From assembly GCA_028280485.1 (NCBI GenBank), contig JANQLS010000084.1, forward strand, positions 1 to 64,000: a stretch of 64,000 nt of DNA. The letters are read 5' to 3'. Below are positions 34,566-43,551 of the stretch, one piece after another. Position 1 is the first letter of the stretch. Each line of letters starts with the position of its first letter. The position numbers were made by a program, and so were the translations under genes. A model generated the notes under the pieces. That model ran no database searches. It was not told the DNA's origin and worked only from the letters and a program-made list of their open reading frames with translations. Origin of the DNA: Planctomycetota bacterium. GTDB lineage: Bacteria > Planctomycetota > UBA8108 > JACQVS01.

Positions 34566-35876
34566 TCAGTACTTATCAACGATCATAAAAGTGATCAAGG
34601 CCTCTGCGACGATCTTACCATCGACCGTAGCCTTTGCTGCCATTTGGGCGGTCTTATTGCGAAACTTCTTCGTCTCAGCTTCCAAGACCATCTGATCACC
34701 AGGAACGACAGTTTTTCTGAACTTAACTCGATCTAACGAGAGCAAGAATGCGAGCTTATCGGCATTCTCAGGCTTTCGTAGTAAGAGCAAACCGGCGAGC
34801 TGGGCCATCGCTTCCAATTGTAACACTCCGGGCATCACCGGTTGGCCGGGGAAATGGCCTTGGAAGAAGGGTTCGTTGATCGAAACGTTTTTGACGCCGA
34901 CGGCTTTACGATCGGCATCGATCATGAGTACTCGATCCACCAGCAAGAAGGGATAACGATGCGGCATCACCCTCGAGATCTGCCGGATATCCAATCCCTC
35001 GTCCGCTTGCAATAGGATATCTTCAATCTCCCGATCTCTGGCAGTACTTTCTACGATTAATCGGGCCATTTGGGCATTTAATCCGTGCCCACTCTTGGTT
35101 CCCAAGAGGCGTGCATTGATATTGTAGCCCGTGAGGTAGAGATCCCCGATCAAATCAAGAATCTTGTGGCGAACGAATTCGTCCTTGTATCGGAGTTCGT
35201 TTCCAAGGATGCCATCTCGACCTAAAACCAATGTATTCTGAGGGTTAGCGCCCTTCCCCAGGCCCATGGCCTTGAGAGCTGGCACCTGCTCTTCCAAGAC
35301 GAAGGTCCGAGCCGGAGCGATCTCTCGCTCGAAGGTCTCTTCGTTGATCTCTAGCTCGAGGTACTGAGGCTGGAGGTAAGGAGAATCGTAATCTAAGGTA
35401 TAAGAAATAGTTAAACCCGTTCCTCCCGGAGGCCGGAGAGCGATGAGACTGGTAGCCCCATCGGTGATGGCGAGGGGCTCTCGGAGGGAAACTTCGCGAG
35501 CTTTTTTGGTTTGCTCAACGACACCAGCCTTCTTGATAGCTTCGTAAAACGGGAGTGCGCTCCCGTCGTAGCCGGGGAGCTCAGGCCCACTGATGCGGAT
35601 TTGGAGATTCTGAATTCCCAAGACACAAAGGCAGGAAAGCAGATGTTCAACCGTATGAACTTCTGCTCCATCCAGCTCTAGAGTGGTTCTTTGCGGTTGG
35701 TTCCCGATATTTCCGACCCCCATCGGAATCTCGGGCTCATCCGGCAAATCGGTCCTCACGAACACGATGCCCTGATCTTCTTCCGCCGGGCGCAAAATCA
35801 CTTCAACTTCTTCACCCGTGTGAAGACCGATGCCGTGAAGATGCGCCTCTTCTCCTATCGTTTTCTGAAACGCCAT
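34566..35876 (-). CDS. lpxC/fabZ: Bifunctional LpxC deacetylase / FabZ dehydratase
   Basis: Two enzymes are fused. Residues 1-285 are LpxC, the zinc deacetylase that commits UDP-3-acyl-GlcNAc to lipid A; the zinc ligands fit H78 (VEHLL), H237 and D241 (HKILD), and the catalytic His is H264 (KSGHGLN). Residues about 296-436 are FabZ, the 3-hydroxyacyl-ACP dehydratase, with H306 ([12 protein letters not shown]) and E355 ([10 protein letters not shown]). Such fusions are known from Bacteroidota and some other phyla; in this organism it joins lipid A commitment and fatty-acid elongation, which compete for the same hydroxyacyl-ACP. The gene follows ompH by 23 bases. Confidence 0.95.
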   Translation of the reverse strand: MAFQKTIGEEAHLHGIGLHTGEEVEVILRPAEEDQGIVFVRTDLPDEPEIPMGVGNIGNQPQRTTLELDGAEVHTVEHLLSCLCVLGIQNLQIRISGPELPGYDGSALPFYEAIKKAGVVEQTKKAREVSLREPLAITDGATSLIALRPPGGTGLTISYTLDYDSPYLQPQYLELEINEETFEREIAPARTFVLEEQVPALKAMGLGKGANPQNTLVLGRDGILGNELRYKDEFVRHKILDLIGDLYLTGYNINARLLGTKSGHGLNAQMARLIVESTARDREIEDILLQADEGLDIRQISRVMPHRYPFLLVDRVLMIDADRKAVGVKNVSINEPFFQGHFPGQPVMPGVLQLEAMAQLAGLLLLRKPENADKLAFLLSLDRVKFRKTVVPGDQMVLEAETKKFRNKTAQMAAKATVDGKIVAEALITFMIVDKY

Positions 35877-35899
35877 TTCAATTTACTCTGAGTGTGAGA

Positions 35900-36493
35900 T
35901 CAACGAGGTACTTTTTTATAGCGTGAGTTTAAAATTTTAATTATCTCCTCAGAAATATTAATTTCAGGCTTTACGTAGTGAACGATGGGCCAAGACAGGC
36001 TGGGAGAGTTTGGAGCTCCCGTACCGTCGGCACTGAAAGTATTCTCGAGGACGAGATCCAGCTGATGTGCCGTGGCATAACGTTCAATCTCGGAGATGAT
36101 TTCTTCACGAATCGCACCGACCGCTTTTTTATGCTTATCTTCGAACTCTTTAAGCTTTTCACGCTGGAGCTTACTCGCTTCTAACTGAATCTCCGTTCGC
36201 TTCAGGATGAGTTTCTCGTAATCATCCGTTCCTTGCTGAGTGACTTTGAGTTCATCCTCAACATTTTTGAGTCGAGTTTGAAGATTTTTCAGCTTTTCCT
36301 GTGCAGCTGCTGCTTCTTTTAACAGATCTCCCTCGAGAACCTTTTTCTTTTCGTAAGCATCGAACACCTTTTTGATGTCGATAACAGCGGTACGAGGAGG
36401 AGCAAATTCGCGAATCACGGCATTGGCGAACAACAGGGTACCACCCGTACAAGCCAGGATGGTCAAGGGTACGATCAACTTCTCAATTTTCAT
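35900..36493 (-). CDS. OmpH/Skp-family periplasmic chaperone
   Basis: Skp-like proteins hold unfolded outer-membrane proteins in the periplasm. The 197-residue protein has an N-terminal signal or anchor (LIVPLTILACTGGTLLFANA), then AVIDIKKVFDAYEKKK, a long charged coiled coil (about 45-125) and a C-terminal domain with HQLDLVLENTF, the usual family pattern. It leads the lpx operon, as ompH precedes lipid A genes in many Gram-negative bacteria. It may have its own promoter in the 670-base gap upstream. Confidence 0.85.
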   Translation of the reverse strand: MKIEKLIVPLTILACTGGTLLFANAVIREFAPPRTAVIDIKKVFDAYEKKKVLEGDLLKEAAAAQEKLKNLQTRLKNVEDELKVTQQGTDDYEKLILKRTEIQLEASKLQREKLKEFEDKHKKAVGAIREEIISEIERYATAHQLDLVLENTFSADGTGAPNSPSLSWPIVHYVKPEINISEEIIKILNSRYKKVPR

Positions 36494-37165
36494 GACAGAA
36501 TGCCAATTCTCTGGGTTTCAGGGACTTCATCCCAATCCGACTGATTGCGGATTGTGCGGATGGTCCGATTGTAATTTTTAGCTCAAATACACTTCTCTCG
36601 GCGTCCGACTTTCACCGAAGTCGAGTTCCACCGAAACCGTCGATTTTTTATCTCAATTCCTAGCTGAGGAACGCAGAGCCAGAAGATATAAAATAATTCC
36701 TTTCATTGCGATAGATCTTTGAAAAAGAACAATTCATTCCTACCCGAGCTAAGTGCTTTGGGTGGGAGACGATCCACGGCTCGATTCAGATCCCTTTGAG
36801 GGCCGGGCCGGAATCAATTAGACGGTTCGAAGTCAAAATTCTGTCAGATATTACAAAGAATGACAATCAGTTATCGGGCCAAGATAAGAACTTAGAGGAT
36901 TCTAGCTCATCGATAATTGCGAAATATCAGAATTTCTCCTCATTTTGATTTCCTCAAGGCTATCAAGAAATCATTAGCTACACCTTAACTAGCCCGAAGC
37001 GCTAGCGAGGGGTGCCTTCTCCTCAGACCAATTAAGTCTTTATTTGAGTCCTAATGTCGCAGAATTACGGCTTGACTTGGCACGGCTCGAAGGTCGAGCC
37101 TACCACTAACGCTCCGGGTTAGTTAATTCTGTTAGCAAAGAATTCCTGGTGAAATCATCAAATCT
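36494..37165. other. 672-bp gap between dnaB and ompH
   Basis: No gene is supported. The left third holds a family A repeat pair (36985-37125), including a GGCTCGAAGGTCGAGCC palindrome. The rest probably contains the promoter of the ompH-lpx operon. Confidence 0.5.
36985..37125. repeat. Family A inverted-repeat pair (one shortened arm)
   Basis: The left arm (starts TTAACTAGCCCGAAGCGCTA, 36985-37011) is complete. The right arm is reduced to AACGCTCCGGGTTAGTTAA at about 37107-37125. A GGCTCGAAGGTCGAGCC palindrome lies between them. The arms are not identical, so this copy appears decayed or recombined. Confidence 0.75.
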
Positions 37166-38545
37166 TCAAAACTCCGGCTCGGTCATATGGTCGGGGGCCA
37201 GATTCTCAAACTTCATGAAGCGATTTCTGAAGGCGAGCTCCACGCTTCCAGTCGGGCCATTTCTCTGCTTAGCGATGATGACCTCTCCCTTGCCCTTCGC
37301 TTCTTCTTTATCCGGTTTATAGTACTCCTCTCGGTAAAGAAGCATCACGAGGTCGGCATCCTGCTCGATCGCTCCCGATTCCCTCAAATCGGAAAGCCTC
37401 GGCCGGTGGGATTCTCGGTTTTCAACTCCCCGACTCAACTGAGAGAGCGTGATAACTGGAACATCGAGCTCGCGCGCGAGTCCCTTCAAACTACGGGAGA
37501 TCTTTGAAATTTCCTGCTGACGACTCTCTTGCCCTCCCGAGCCCTCCATCAACTGGAGATAGTCGATGACGATCATATCGAGCTTCTGCTTCCGATGGAG
37601 GCGACGAGCCTTAGCTCGCAAGCCGATCGGAGTTAAGCTTGAAGTATCGTCGACATAGATTTTGAGTTTTCTCAGCTGATCAGCTCCGTGGACCAGTTTT
37701 TCCCAATCTTGCTCCACGAGCTCGTTCTTTCGGAAACGTTGAGCGTCAACCCGCGAAAATGAGCATAGAAGGTTTTGAATGAGCATGTCCTTGCTCACCT
37801 CAAGGCTGAAGATCGCCACTGCTCCCCCAGCTCGCGCCACGTTCTCGACGATGTTCATCGAGAACGTCGTCTTCCCCATACTCGGACGTCCGGCGACGAT
37901 AATCAAGTTAGCGGGGTGCAAACCGGTCGTGATATTGTCGAGGTCGTGAAAACCCGACATCACTCCCCGCGAGCGCTCTTCGTGAAAGTTCTTAAAGATC
38001 TCATCGACGACAGTCTCAACTTGAATGAAGTCGCTCGCCCGGCCGGAGTTGGAGATCTCCATCACCATCTGCTCGGCTTTATCTAATTGTTGAGCCGCGC
38101 CATCTTCACTTTCATAGGCCCCTTGAATCACCTCGGTACAACTGGTGATCAAATGCCTGAGGATAGCCTTGTCGCGAACCTCTTTCGCGTGATAGTCCGC
38201 ATTCGCCACCGTGGAGACCGTCAGCATCAGCTCTTCGAGGTAATCCATCCCTCCGACTTCTTCCTCTAAGCCTTGCTTTTGGAGACGGTCTCTCACCAAG
38301 ACGGGATCTAAAGTCGCGAGGTTGTCGTAGACGTGTTGGATGGCCTGAAAAATTTTCTGATGCCGCGGGCTGAAGTAATCGGTGAAACTCAGCAGCTGCA
38401 AAAGATCAGGAACGATGGTTTCGTCGAGGAGCATCGCTCCGATGACGTACTGTTCCGCCTCTAAACTTTGCGGCAGCTTGCGGTCGAGGATTTTAGTTTG
38501 ATTCTTCGGTTTCTCTTTAGCGTGTGAGTCAACGGGTGGTGTCAT
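37166..38545 (-). CDS. dnaB: Replicative DNA helicase DnaB
   Basis: DnaB unwinds DNA ahead of the replisome as a hexamer. The protein has the N-terminal DnaB domain (PQSLEAEQYVIGAMLLDE), the Walker A motif GRPSMGKTTFSMN, DMIVIDYLQLM and SQLSRGVENR of the RecA-like core, and the C-terminal KQRNGPTGSVELAF. The frame opens with TTG at 38563, but the ATG at 38545 is preferred because a GAAGAAG stretch precedes it by nine bases; that gives 459 residues. There is no intein. It closes the rpsF-ssb-rpsR-rplI-dnaB run, and a terminator at 38758-38797 separates it from rplI. Confidence 0.95.
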   Translation of the reverse strand: MTPPVDSHAKEKPKNQTKILDRKLPQSLEAEQYVIGAMLLDETIVPDLLQLLSFTDYFSPRHQKIFQAIQHVYDNLATLDPVLVRDRLQKQGLEEEVGGMDYLEELMLTVSTVANADYHAKEVRDKAILRHLITSCTEVIQGAYESEDGAAQQLDKAEQMVMEISNSGRASDFIQVETVVDEIFKNFHEERSRGVMSGFHDLDNITTGLHPANLIIVAGRPSMGKTTFSMNIVENVARAGGAVAIFSLEVSKDMLIQNLLCSFSRVDAQRFRKNELVEQDWEKLVHGADQLRKLKIYVDDTSSLTPIGLRAKARRLHRKQKLDMIVIDYLQLMEGSGGQESRQQEISKISRSLKGLARELDVPVITLSQLSRGVENRESHRPRLSDLRESGAIEQDADLVMLLYREEYYKPDKEEAKGKGEVIIAKQRNGPTGSVELAFRNRFMKFENLAPDHMTEPEF

Positions 38546-38757
38546 GACACGGAGCTTCTTCAAAAAAGATGGGTTCGAATGTAACTTGAAGAAAACCAGT
38601 TGATGTGGGGAGTTCCTTCTTTCCTGCTCACATTTTAGAGAAAGTTCAGCCGATAACCACCCGTCGAATTACCTGAAAACAAAATAGTTGGGGCTGGGCA
38701 TAAGAGCCGCTGAAGGAAAGATAGTTAGAATAAGCAGATACGGAAAATCGGGAAAAT

Positions 38758-38797
38758 AAAAAAAGCGCGTACTGATCGGAGATCGGTACGCGCTTTT
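38758..38797 (-). terminator. Terminator between rplI and dnaB
   Basis: AAAAGCGCGTAC (38761-38772) and GTACGCGCTTTT (38786-38797) form a 12-bp stem. On the minus strand the stem runs into a U-rich tract. It lies downstream of rplI, so dnaB likely has its own promoter. Confidence 0.88.
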
Positions 38798-38878
38798 AAA
38801 TTCTTTATGAACTCAAGCTCACTCGGGTCAGAAAAGACGGAGTGAACGGAGGTCTCAGTCTTCTTATTTGCCAGCTTC

Positions 38879-39382
38879 TTATTCGCCGGCTTCTTTTTCG
38901 GCAGCCTCTTCTAAGCTGGCTTTTTCTTCTTGGGATTCATCACCCTTGACCACCCAAACCTTGGTCTTACACTCGACCTCGGGATGGAGCTGAATTTTAA
39001 CTTTGTAAATTCCAAGCTCTTTGATGGGATCTTCGAGTTGAACAGCTGAAGCTTCTACCGTGAGATCATCTTCGGCTAATTTCGAAACGATATCTTTCGC
39101 GGTAACCGAACCGTAAAGGTGACCCTCTTCGGTTGAATTCGCGATGATAGTACAGGAGGCTTTTTCCAATTCTTTGGCGAGAACTTGGAACTTAGCCTTG
39201 GTTTCTTCTTCCTGTTGGATCAGGCGTCGCTTCATCGATTCAAAGCGATTGATGTTATCTTTGGTTAACTCGACCCCAAGACCCTTGGGCAAGAGGTAGT
39301 TACGAGCATAACCAGCGTTCACATCGACGATCTCGCCGATTTTTCCCAAATGTTGAATGTTCTTTTGAAGGAGGAGCTTCAT
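38879..39382 (-). CDS. rplI: 50S ribosomal protein L9 with acidic tail
   Basis: bL9 has an N-terminal rRNA-binding domain (MKLLLQKNIQHLGKIGEIVDVNAGYARNYLLP split as a conserved start, with GYARNYLLPKG at about 24-34) and a C-terminal domain reached by a long helix. The core ends near residue 148, and about 19 more residues form a Glu/Ala/Lys tail (EEKASLEEAAEKEAGE). GGAGG precedes the ATG closely. It lies between rpsR and dnaB in the conserved order. Confidence 0.95.
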   Translation of the reverse strand: MKLLLQKNIQHLGKIGEIVDVNAGYARNYLLPKGLGVELTKDNINRFESMKRRLIQQEEETKAKFQVLAKELEKASCTIIANSTEEGHLYGSVTAKDIVSKLAEDDLTVEASAVQLEDPIKELGIYKVKIQLHPEVECKTKVWVVKGDESQEEKASLEEAAEKEAGE

Positions 39383-39536
39383 GGTTCTTCCCGCAGTAAT
39401 TGCGATTAGTTAATTCTATTCTACGAATGGATTGAGTGCGGAGCACTCACAGAAGATGGGAAATGTTCCCAGGCAAAATGGCCAGGATAAATGAAACGGA
39501 TCAGTTCGTTACATTCATAGCAGCCTTAGAAGGAGA

Positions 39537-39908
39537 TTATCCTCCGCGACCACCACCGGTGTAAGGCAAGAGAGCCATATAGCGCGCTCTTTTGATCGCT
39601 TTTTTAACCATTCTCTGGTAACGCGCCGCGATTCCCGTACGACGACGAGAAAGGATTTTTCCTTGAGCCGTCATCAAGCGTTGAAGAGTTACGAGATCTT
39701 TATAATCGATTCGTTTGACTCCAGCGCGGGTGAAGCGACAACGATTACGGTCACTCAAGTGACTGTAACGTTTACCACCACGACCATCTTCATCATCGAC
39801 ATTGAGAACGCTTACACCTTGTGTTGCCTGTTCTTCGGCACCGCTGTCTTGACCTGCGGAGTCGTTGTCTTCAAAAGACGCAGATTCGAAATTTTCTTCG
39901 CTAAACAT
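39537..39908 (-). CDS. rpsR: 30S ribosomal protein S18 with extended acidic N-terminus
   Basis: bS18 binds the 30S platform with bS6. The conserved core (about 55-115) contains [25 protein letters not shown] and [21 protein letters not shown]. Before it lies a roughly 50-residue acidic, disordered-looking extension ([20 protein letters not shown]), and after it a short GGGRGG tail. A typical bS18 has 75-90 residues; this one has 123. The Cys in RNRCRFTR sits where zinc-type bS18 proteins carry Cys residues, but too few are present for a zinc site. Its partner bS6, encoded nearby, also has an unusual tail. Confidence 0.93.
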   Translation of the reverse strand: MFSEENFESASFEDNDSAGQDSGAEEQATQGVSVLNVDDEDGRGGKRYSHLSDRNRCRFTRAGVKRIDYKDLVTLQRLMTAQGKILSRRRTGIAARYQRMVKKAIKRARYMALLPYTGGGRGG

Positions 39909-40351
39909 TGCGAAAGAACCTCTGTTTATTTTGGATCAGTATTAGGCTAAGAGTAGCTCTTCAAACATTTAAAGGTCCCTCCTACATCGAAAAGACCCGC
40001 CCCGTGAATGCTCCTTCAATTCCCTCTTAAAAAAGATACTGTAAAAAGGAAATGAAGGGGTTCGGGGAAAGAGTTCCGCCTAAAGTGAAAGGGGCTTATG
40101 TTAACACAGATACTCGCTTTGGGAAGGCGTCTCGTAAAAAAATTCTCGGGCCCCAATATTTGTGCGAGGAGGCCAATTTTTCGTCCGATAAATCGGCCCA
40201 GGTTCGGGAATTTCAGTCGTTCAAATTAAAATTTAACTAGCCCGAAGCGCTAGCGAGGGATTCTTCCCCTCGCTAGCGCTTCGGGCTAGTTAACGGATAC
40301 ATTGAAGCGTAATTGCGAGATAAATCAGGCACTTAGCCTATCTTTGAACTC
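39909..40351. other. 443-bp gap inside the ssb-rpsR region
   Basis: The gap between ssb and rpsR normally measures tens of bases. Here it contains a family A palindrome (40233-40293) and no supported gene. It probably holds a promoter for rpsR-rplI on the minus strand. Confidence 0.5.
40233..40293. repeat. Family A inverted repeat (perfect 27-bp arms, 7-base loop)
   Basis: Arms 40233-40259 (starts TTAACTAGCCCGAAGCGCTA) and 40267-40293 are perfect inverted copies with the short spacer ATTCTTC. As RNA or extruded DNA this would be a long hairpin. It interrupts the ssb-rpsR linkage. Confidence 0.93.
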
Positions 40352-40897
40352 TCAGAATGGGATATCGTCGTCGGAGATTCCGGGTCCTGGGCCGAAACCG
40401 TCTCCTGCAGGAGGGGCATCCATAGGCGCCCCACCCCCTTGTTGATGAGCGGGAGCTCCCCCACCTTGACGGTAGTTTCCACCGTAATCTCCTCCGAAGG
40501 ATTCTTCGCCTCCCCCGGATCGCGCCCCGGGGCTGAATCCTCCGCCGCCACCTTCACCACCACCGCGGCTGCCCCCACCGATGAACTGGAAGTTCTCTCC
40601 CATGACTTTATAGCGAGTGCGCTTCTGGCCATCTTGGCCTTCCCAGGTGTCCATCGACAAGCGCCCTTCGACAAAGATTGGGCTTCCCTTATTAAGGTAT
40701 TTACAGAGAGTTTCGGCTGCTCCTTTCCAAAAGGTGACATCGATGAACATGGTTTCTTTACGCCGGTCACCTTGAACGTTGTATTCACGGTTCACCGCTA
40801 AGCCAAGATCCGTCACCGGTGCGCCTTGAGGGGTGTATCGAAGCTCGGGCTCGCGAGTCAAGCGCCCCATCAGGAAGATCTTATTTAAGTTAGACAT
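40352..40897 (-). CDS. ssb: Single-stranded DNA-binding protein
   Basis: SSB coats single-stranded DNA in replication and repair. The OB fold occupies about 1-110 (NKIFLMGRLTREPELRYTPQG, FIDVTFWKGAAETLCKYLNKG), followed by a Gly-rich flexible linker and the conserved acidic C-terminal tip SDDDIPF, which recruits partner proteins. AAAGGAAAA lies just before the ATG. A strong terminator upstream separates it from rpsF, so its promoter should lie within 40898-41078. Confidence 0.96.
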   Translation of the reverse strand: MSNLNKIFLMGRLTREPELRYTPQGAPVTDLGLAVNREYNVQGDRRKETMFIDVTFWKGAAETLCKYLNKGSPIFVEGRLSMDTWEGQDGQKRTRYKVMGENFQFIGGGSRGGGEGGGGGFSPGARSGGGEESFGGDYGGNYRQGGGAPAHQQGGGAPMDAPPAGDGFGPGPGISDDDIPF

Positions 40898-41078
40898 AGT
40901 TTTCCTTTCCGAGCCGGGAAGAGCCTCGACTCACATTCTTTTCTTCAGTTTCCGCTTAATTTTTTAATTGGTTTTTATCGAAGGATTCTCGGATTTTCGA
41001 AAGCTTAGCTCGAGAAGCCGGGCGAGACCTACGGAGATCTTAACTCCTCAGATAGACATTCGGCAAACGTATCCCAAC

Positions 41079-41126
41079 AAAAAAACCGTTGTGTCCCTAT
41101 CCGGACGATGGATAGCGACACAACGG
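41079..41126 (-). terminator. Strong terminator between rpsF and ssb
   Basis: CCGTTGTGTC (41086-41095) and GACACAACGG (41117-41126) form a perfect 10-bp stem, extended by CTATCC/GGATAG. Seven U residues follow on the minus strand. It ends the rplY-pth-rpsF transcript and breaks the usual rpsF-ssb coupling. Confidence 0.92.
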
Positions 41127-41187
41127 CTTTAATTGGCTGAGGCTTAGAGCTTTTCAGCTTATTGAGTTCGCCGAAAAATTCAGCGCC

Positions 41188-41754
41188 TTACTTTTCAGAT
41201 TTAGCTTCTTCTGAACTCGCTTCGGAGCTTTCTTCAGAAGCAGCACCGGCGTCCGCTTCAGGAGCGGCATCTCTTTGGCGATTTCCACCTCGGTCATCCG
41301 AGTAACCACCGCCGCCACCACCGCCGCCACGACCGCCGCGGCCTCCGCCACGACCGGAAGAATCGAAGGTTCGCTCTTTACCGATCGAGAGATCAGCAGG
41401 AGGAATCTCAATCTCTTTGTTCTTACGCCCTTCCATCTCTTTGTCGAGACCTTCTTCTTGAATGAAGAGGACTCTCAAGACGTGCTCAGAGAGGGTGACC
41501 TCTCTTTTCATCTTGTCGATGCTATCACTCGGAGCGTTGAAGTAAGTCAGGTAGTAAGTACCTTTCTTACAGCCTTTGAGTTCGTAGGCGAGTCGGCGGT
41601 CAGGCCATTTCTCGCTGTAAACAAGGCTGCCACCGTGCTTTGAGATGATCTCTTGAATGTGGGCTTCTACCGTAGGCCAATCCTTATTGGTTGACTTTGC
41701 GGAATCTACTAAAAACATTCCTTCGTAAAGGTGTTCATTTACCGTCGTTGTCAC
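41188..41754 (-). CDS. rpsF: 30S ribosomal protein S6 with Gly-rich and acidic tail
   Basis: bS6 pairs with bS18 on the 30S platform. The core (about 1-100) shows YEGMFLVDSAKS, IISKHGGSLVYSEKWPDRRLAYELKGCKKGTYYLTYF in pieces, and HVLRVLFIQEE. Beyond it lies an extension of about 75 residues: a Gly/Arg-rich stretch (GRGGGRGGRGGGGGGGG), then an acidic Ala/Glu/Ser end. The total is 188 residues against about 100-135 usually. The start is GTG with AAGGAG seven bases upstream. The gene overlaps the end of pth by 20 bases. Confidence 0.93.
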   Translation of the reverse strand: MTTTVNEHLYEGMFLVDSAKSTNKDWPTVEAHIQEIISKHGGSLVYSEKWPDRRLAYELKGCKKGTYYLTYFNAPSDSIDKMKREVTLSEHVLRVLFIQEEGLDKEMEGRKNKEIEIPPADLSIGKERTFDSSGRGGGRGGRGGGGGGGGYSDDRGGNRQRDAAPEADAGAASEESSEASSEEAKSEK

Positions 41755-42361
41755 GTTCCCTCTCCTTGTCGGGGGAATCGTGGTTCAAGCTTCCGTTGAA
41801 TTCCGTCGCACTGGCTTTGAGGCCTCTCCTTACCCAGGAGTTGACGGCTTCGGAGGCTCGCTCCACGAATCGTTTGAGCTCAACCAGACTCTCGGAGTCA
41901 AATTGAGACAATACGAATTTTGCTGGATCTATCCTTGGGTCTCGCCCAATTCCAAATTTGAGACGATGGAAATCGCGCGTTCCCAAATGATCGATCGTAG
42001 ATTTTATACCATTGTGCCCGCCCGCTGATCCGCGCTCTCGAAATCGGAGCTGTCCGAAAGGAAGATCTAAATCATCGTAGACGACCAAGATATCCTGAGG
42101 ATCTTCACGAGCAGCAATTTTAAAGTAGCCGAGGATACTCCGAATAGGCTCACCGCTTAGATTCATGTAACTTTGAGGCTTGATGAGTAAGATTTCCTCA
42201 CCACTCAAAGTCACCTTAAGGTAATCGGCCTTAAACTTTTTCTTAAACGGTAGGCCAGGAGCACATCCTTCAGCCAGATGATCGACGACTAAGAAGCCCA
42301 CATTGTGACGAGTTCGCTCGTACTTCTTCCCTGGGTTTCCCAGGCCGATCACCGCTTTCAT
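41735..42361 (-). CDS. pth: Peptidyl-tRNA hydrolase
   Basis: Pth frees tRNA from peptidyl-tRNA that drops off ribosomes. The 208-residue protein starts AVIGLGNPGKKYERTRHNVGF with the catalytic His at residue 19, and shows KPQSYMNLSG, VYDDLDLPFGQLRFRERGSAGGHNGIKS and the C-terminal helix region. It sits between rplY and rpsF, as in many bacteria, and its end overlaps rpsF by 20 bases, suggesting coupling. Confidence 0.96.
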   Translation of the reverse strand: MKAVIGLGNPGKKYERTRHNVGFLVVDHLAEGCAPGLPFKKKFKADYLKVTLSGEEILLIKPQSYMNLSGEPIRSILGYFKIAAREDPQDILVVYDDLDLPFGQLRFRERGSAGGHNGIKSTIDHLGTRDFHRLKFGIGRDPRIDPAKFVLSQFDSESLVELKRFVERASEAVNSWVRRGLKASATEFNGSLNHDSPDKERERDNDGK

Positions 42362-42390
42362 TTAAAGTTTACTGAGAAAGGATCGCGGGA

Positions 42391-43014
42391 TCAGCTTTCT
42401 TCAGTTCCTCCGCCTTCTGCTGTTTCTCCATCTTCGCCGGCTTGTTCACCTTCTTCGGCCAATCCAGAAGCACGGGTGATATTGATGACGACGATGACAG
42501 AAGAAGGATCATTTTCGATGGTGCAACCTTCAGGAACCTCGAGGTCACTGACATGAATCGAATCATTAAGATCCAATTCAGAGATATTGACTTCGACCTT
42601 CTCAGGAATCTTATTCGCGATTCCCGTGATTTGGAGAGTTCTCAAGTTTATGTTAAGGCTACCCCCAGAAGTCACACCCTTAGAAGTTCCGAGAGTTTCA
42701 ATCGGCACGTTCATGGTGATCTCTTCGGTGAGATCGATGCGAGCGATATCCACGTGAAGGATATCCGTACCTAAGTAATCATATTGAACCTCTCGGATCA
42801 CTCCGTGCTCTTGTTTCCCATCGATATCGACGGTGAGCATACGGTGTCCCTGGTTGAAAAACTTTTCAAATTCACGGTATTCAAACGAGACAGAGACATT
42901 GTCTTGCTTATGACCGTAAATGTTTACCGGCAGCCGCCCACTCTCTCGGAGTTTGGCGGTGGCACGAGAGCCAAGTTCAGTTCGGGACTCGGCCTTTAAA
43001 ATGGAATCGTCCAT
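42391..43014 (-). CDS. rplY: 50S ribosomal protein L25 / general stress protein Ctc
   Basis: This is the long (Ctc) form of bL25, which binds 5S rRNA. The N-terminal domain (LGSRATAKLRESGRLPVNIYG) is followed by the beta-rich TL5 domain, with VPIETLGTSKGVTSGGSLN and EKVEVNISELDLNDSIHVSDL. The last 30 residues are acidic (EEGEQAGEDGETAEGGG). It leads the rplY-pth-rpsF transcript, downstream of glmU. Confidence 0.94.
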   Translation of the reverse strand: MDDSILKAESRTELGSRATAKLRESGRLPVNIYGHKQDNVSVSFEYREFEKFFNQGHRMLTVDIDGKQEHGVIREVQYDYLGTDILHVDIARIDLTEEITMNVPIETLGTSKGVTSGGSLNINLRTLQITGIANKIPEKVEVNISELDLNDSIHVSDLEVPEGCTIENDPSSVIVVINITRASGLAEEGEQAGEDGETAEGGGTEES

Positions 43015-43551
43015 AGGGAATGAACACCTTCGTAAATTCAGTCAAAATATCGTGGTTAGTAATGACGCAACCAACGCGATCATCCCAACTACGTTTCCGT
43101 AAAATTTCCTTCAGGCTCAATTCGTTACCGAGTGCCGGTTATGCGGGTAACGGGTCGAACCTCAGCTTATATTTAAATTGAATTCTTTTAAACAAATTCA
43201 GTTTAAAAAAAAGCTGAAAGCAGGCACCTCACTTGTTCCTCTCTTCCCTCGAGGATTCGAGTAAGAAAATGAACTCAACCGAGTTGGAATCAACTCGGTC
43301 GCTAACGAGGGCTCACGAGAGCCATCGCTTAGCGGAGTGCAGGCGAATAAGTTATTCGCCGGAACGGTTGAAACTCGCTCCGAAGGAGATAGTTTCAACT
43401 TAATTAAATCCAGGCTTGGAGCATTAGGTCCCGGTGGAGAGGCCCGCTTGAAAACCCATAAGCTTAACAGAAAAAATCTGGATGTCTTGCCCCAGTTTGA
43501 GGTTTTTTTCGTGAATTATAAACAGCTATTGCGGCACCTAAGACCATAAAA
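43015..43551. other. Gap with a family B repeat, upstream of rplY
   Basis: No gene is supported between rplY and the structured element near glmU. The stretch holds a family B repeat (43273-43403) and presumably the promoter of rplY-pth-rpsF close to 43015-43130. Confidence 0.5.
43273..43403. repeat. Family B multi-hairpin repeat
   Basis: The copy contains the hairpin CCGAGTTG-GAAT-CAACTCGG, GGCGAATA/TATTCGCC, and the end module CGGTTGAAACTCGCTCCGAAGG split around a short spacer, then GTTTCAACTTAA. Order and ends match the copy at 34386-34565, and its first hairpin also occurs in the reversed copy at 52143-52325. Confidence 0.8.

Noticed and set aside
40052-40240. A 62-codon plus-strand frame in the ssb-rpsR gap
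   Set aside because: It runs into the left arm of a family A repeat and has no ribosome site; likely chance.
40333-40788. A 151-codon minus-strand frame overlapping ssb
   Set aside because: It is an out-of-frame shadow of ssb on the same strand; the ssb frame carries the OB fold and the DDIPF tip.
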